Shown piece after piece: positions 60,961 to 64,000 of a DNA stretch of 64,000 bases. The position numbers and the translations under genes were made by a program. This stretch comes from Hygrocybe punicea. Its lineage: Eukaryota > Basidiomycota > Agaricomycetes > Agaricales > Hygrophoraceae. The DNA lies in NCBI GenBank assembly GCA_963556145.1, contig OY744468.1, forward strand, positions 3,348,001 through 3,412,000, read 5' to 3'. The notes beneath the pieces were generated by a model. It saw only the letters and a program-made list of their open reading frames with translations. It did no database searches and was not told the origin of the DNA. Within the stretch, counting starts at the first letter, position 1, and every line of letters starts with the position of its first letter.

Positions 60961-61591
60961 TTTCAGCGTATCTTTCCCATGATACATGGGTCAGCCGAGA
61001 TGGACAATTCCCACTCCAAGTGGGCCAGCCAAACTCAGCCAACCCATATCTTTCTCCAGGGCAGATGGCTTGGCCGAGGGGTCCATGTTCTGGCAGACAT
61101 GAGTTAGCCGAAGCAGACGGATATATTGGCTGGCCATGGAACATGGATTGGCTGACCAGTGTGGGTATTTTGGCTGGCCATGGAACATGGGTTGGCCGAC
61201 CACCCTGGGTCTGTCGGTTGGCCATTGAACAGTGTTGCCACACATGCAACAGGTGGTTTATATCTGTTCATTCCGGCATCTCTAAACATACCCACCTTAC
61301 ATCTTTGCAATCTTACACATTACATCTTTGCACTCTTACCCACCACTTGCCATGTTCCACCAATTTCATACTTGCTCCTCTATCCCTTTGTTCTGGAATT
61401 TATCAATATTCACGATTCATCATATTCTACTAATCACATCCTAGGCAAACTTGCAATCCCTTGTGTCATCTATTTGTAATCCACATTGCTGTACATCACG
61501 TGATTTCTCATCACATCATGTTAAACACGAGGCATTATTCCTTTGTTCCAGACAACGACATCTGCCTTCATTCTCCTTACTATTTGCCTAA
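60961..61591. other. Non-coding stretch with GGCCATGGAACATGG repeats
   Basis: TTGGCTGGCCATGGAACATG occurs twice (near 61126 and 61167) with weaker copies around it. The rest, to the start codon at 61592, is presumably the upstream region of the next gene. Confidence 0.4.
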
Positions 61592-63709
61592 ATGAAGTGG
61601 ATCACCCCAGAATTTACTAAGATCCTGAAAGATGGTTATCCTGATTTTAGGAGATCCACTGGTGAAGATCGTATTCACGTCCTGAAAGGAATCAGGAAAC
61701 TTTTAAAACAATCGGCACAACAAACCAACACACCATGGCCAAATATGCAAAAGGTCGGTATATTCTAATACTACCCTTCAGATCAACCTAACGGCATTAT
61801 ACCATGAATTCAGAAAATTCAAACTTGGTACCACAATCATCAGTCAAAATTGAAGAGTGACATGGAGGATGCTCCAAAATATACAAGGAAGTGGAATGCA
61901 AGGTTGGTTACCAGAGAAAAAATGACCAAGGAAATCGACACTAGGACTGTGGAGCTGTCTGGTGAAACTGGAGGAAAGCCAGGCTACATCAAGTACTATG
62001 GCAAAGCCTGGAGTGATATTTACCGTTCCTTGACGGAAGCGAAAAAACAAGAATTTGAAGCTCTTGCAGAGGCCTGGAACCAGCAAGGTCCACCCCTGGA
62101 AGTCAAAAGATGGTACTAATCATCTTCTTTAGCCTGCATGATGCTAATCTTGTACCTTATCCAGCCGAGCAGCAAAAGATTTTGGTAAGACAGTGATGAA
62201 GTTTATGAAGGACATAGATGAGCAGATGGGAGTGAAAATATTTATGTTGGTTGGATATAAAGACGAAGATGGGACTGTGACCAAAGGAAAGTGTGTTGAT
62301 TCCTGCTTGGTGTCAATCACGTACTTATCTTTACTTCCTGTGAGGTTTGAGACACCGGCCCCAGTACACAAGAAGTTCATCGGCCTCTTCAAAAATAACA
62401 GGGATGACATTTGGACCAAATGGGATGAACATTTGGGTTCCCTTTTTAATCATGATGGTACGATCAGCCATTGTTCCATATGTCCTATGTAATGTGTTCC
62501 AGAGGAATCCAATGGAGTGGAGACCGACAGTGAAGACAACGATGGCGGTCCAATGACCAGATACGACAAAAGCCTACCATTCAAGCTTGAGATCGATGAG
62601 GATGATTTTCCTATGGTACCCAATGTTACAAATATGTCATTGGTCGACATAAGAAACATGTTTAGATCACTGGTCACCATGTCCTATTGTACGTACTTCG
62701 CCGTTGGCCAAGCTTACTGTACTCATATTCATATGAAGGTCGGATGTGCAACAACAGCATTGTCGCTGTTCCATGGGGCAAAATTGGACAAAATCGAAAC
62801 CAATACATGGAGGACATCTACTTTCCCCCTCAGGTAGAACTAAAGGAACTGTGGAAAATGAAACTCGATGAACTTCGGATGGTCCACCAATTTTGGCTGC
62901 AACAGCAGAAACTTGGTGAAAAACCCTTCCGATTTAAAACCGTCCTGAAGACTGACCAGAGAGCACCAAATGCATTCATGCAAAAAAAGAAGAAGTTTCA
63001 TGCTGCTGCCACTTTGGCCAGGACCGATCGTTCGGCGCCGTCAAACTCCAGTAGGGAAACCACATCTATCCCAGCAGAATCAAGTGCTATGGGAGCCCAT
63101 AGATCCAATTCAAATGTTCCACCATTAAAAAAAGTCCACCCCAAGAAGAAAACGCAAAATGCTGCCAATTCCAGCAAGGGCAAGCAAAAAGCAGTCAGTA
63201 GCGAAGAGGGTGACGATAGTTGGAGTGACGAGAGTGCAAGTAGTGGTAGCCTTGATGGGCATGGTGGTGACAGCGAGATGGATGACAATACATTGACGTT
63301 AAAGCTGCTGTGGACGAAAAAGAAAATGGAGAGACAAGTGAAGCAAAAGGAGCAAGCAGAACGGTTACTGGCACAGGAACGAGAGGTGACAACAGAGTTA
63401 CAAGAAGTACAAGAGCGGGAGAGGCGAGAGGCCCAGAAGAGGGAGGCACGAAAGGCCCAGGAGGAGGCCAGGAAGAAACAGGTACGAGAAGCTCAGGAGA
63501 GGGAGACAAGAGAGGCATGGGAGAGGCAGGAAAGGGAGGCATGAGAGGCTCAGGGGAGGGAGGCACGAGAGGCCTGGGCGAGGGAGGAAAGGGAGGCACG
63601 AGAAGTGCGGGACAGGGAGGAAAAGGAAACATGGGACAGGGATGTTCAACAACAACAACGCCCAGGGAAGTTGGACAGCTCAAGAAATGCTGGTAAAAAT
63701 GCTAGGTAA
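61592..63709 (+). pseudogene. Agaricomycete repeat-family gene with a charged coiled-coil tail; one premature TGA
   Basis: A family of unknown function, common and variable in mushroom genomes. Exons: 61592-61753, 61814-62112, 62165-62290, 62345-62457, 62503-62688 and 62739-63709; their sum is 1857 nt, which divides exactly into codons. Landmarks: KKIQTWYHNHQSKLKSD, RKWNARLVTREKM, KPGYIKYYGKAWSDIYRSL, EALAEAWNQQGPPLEVKR, DEQMGVKIFMLVGYKDEDG, MSLVDIRNMFRSLVTMSYC, SIVAVPWGKIG. The last third is low complexity: a Lys/Ser-rich linker, an acidic Ser stretch (GDDSWSDESASSGSLDG) and a long Glu/Arg coiled coil. A TGA at 63542-63544 interrupts the coiled coil; the sister repeat unit 24 bases later has CGA at the same place. 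Without that one change the gene would be intact, so a shortened protein lacking about 55 residues may still be made. Confidence 0.65.
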
Positions 63710-64000
63710 AGCTGTCCTGTTTCAAAGGTGGGGATGCTGCTCACAATTTACATGACCAACAGCGGTCAACCTTTGCGACAATCTACATGTTGCAAATAAG
63801 CTTCATGTATTGAAACAAATAACAAATATATATATAGTATTATGTGTCAAAACATCCCAAAGTGACATGTCACATATGCCACAGCCCCCAACGTGACATA
63901 ACAACTTGAGACTCTACCCATATCTATTAATAGTTCGGTGCTTATGAAGAATACATTCAACATTTGGCAGAGAAGGCAGATGAGGCATTGTGATGTCAGG
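63710..64000. other. Trailing non-coding stretch
   Basis: No gene seen; a short AT run (ATATATATAT) lies near 63827. Confidence 0.4.

Noticed and set aside
60478..60987. Poly-Ala, poly-Gln and poly-Leu open frames
   Set aside because: All derive from CTG, GTT and TGG triplet runs; every frame is open for the same reason.

Overview
The window is nuclear DNA from a basidiomycete fungus, most likely an agaricomycete (mushroom-forming class). The evidence is short introns of 45-60 bp with CTRAY branch points, and many gene families known almost only from those genomes: CxC5/CxC6 cysteine clusters associated with KDZ transposases, a TET/JBP-like 2-oxoglutarate dioxygenase, a Helitron replicase-helicase, and intron-bearing Tc1/mariner transposases. 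Only about 4 kb looks like ordinary host genes: an Rsr1/Rap1-type small GTPase (34651-35705) and the RNA helicase DBP2 (35907-38608). Both splice into complete reading frames. Nearly everything else is mobile or repeat-associated DNA, much of it broken by stops, frameshifts and later insertions.

Layout. 0.4-13.7 kb: three adjacent plus-strand repeat-associated genes, each interrupted. The first carries an unidentified 0.6 kb insertion. The second is split by a 2.2 kb foldback element with about 230-360 bp arms. The third, the TET/JBP-like gene, is split by three successive hAT-type elements with 8-bp target duplications, one of which carries a 127-bp MITE. 14.4-20.7 kb: a decayed autonomous Helitron whose protein ends in a papain-like (USP-like) cysteine peptidase domain. 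21.5-30.3 kb: two inverted 590-bp repeats bracket a Tc1/mariner transposase, a SAM-like gene split by another hAT element, and a 1976-bp LTR element without recognisable coding capacity. 30.7-32.1 kb: a reverse-strand Ty3/gypsy RNase H-integrase fragment. 33.6-34.1 kb: a TA-flanked MITE. 34.6-38.6 kb: the two host genes.

38.8-54.3 kb: nested elements. A Tc1/mariner pseudogene is split by a non-autonomous Helitron. A reverse-strand gene is split by a 6-kb TIR-bounded unit that carries a CxC5/CxC6 gene and a convergent second gene; the CxC gene is itself split by a hAT element. A large LTR and more Helitron copies follow. 54-61.6 kb: mostly non-coding, with a sixth hAT element and a 19-bp minisatellite inside an open frame. 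61.6-63.7 kb: a six-exon repeat-family gene with one premature TGA.

Three points tie the window together. (1) Removing an element plus one target-site copy restores the flanking reading frame again and again, so the order of insertion can be read directly. (2) The Helitron copies share asymmetric terminal inverted repeats placed exactly as in Helentron/Helitron2 elements. (3) Almost all in-frame stops are TGA and fit CGA-to-TGA change, the mark of methyl-cytosine decay, in a window that also holds a relative of the enzymes that oxidise methyl-cytosine.
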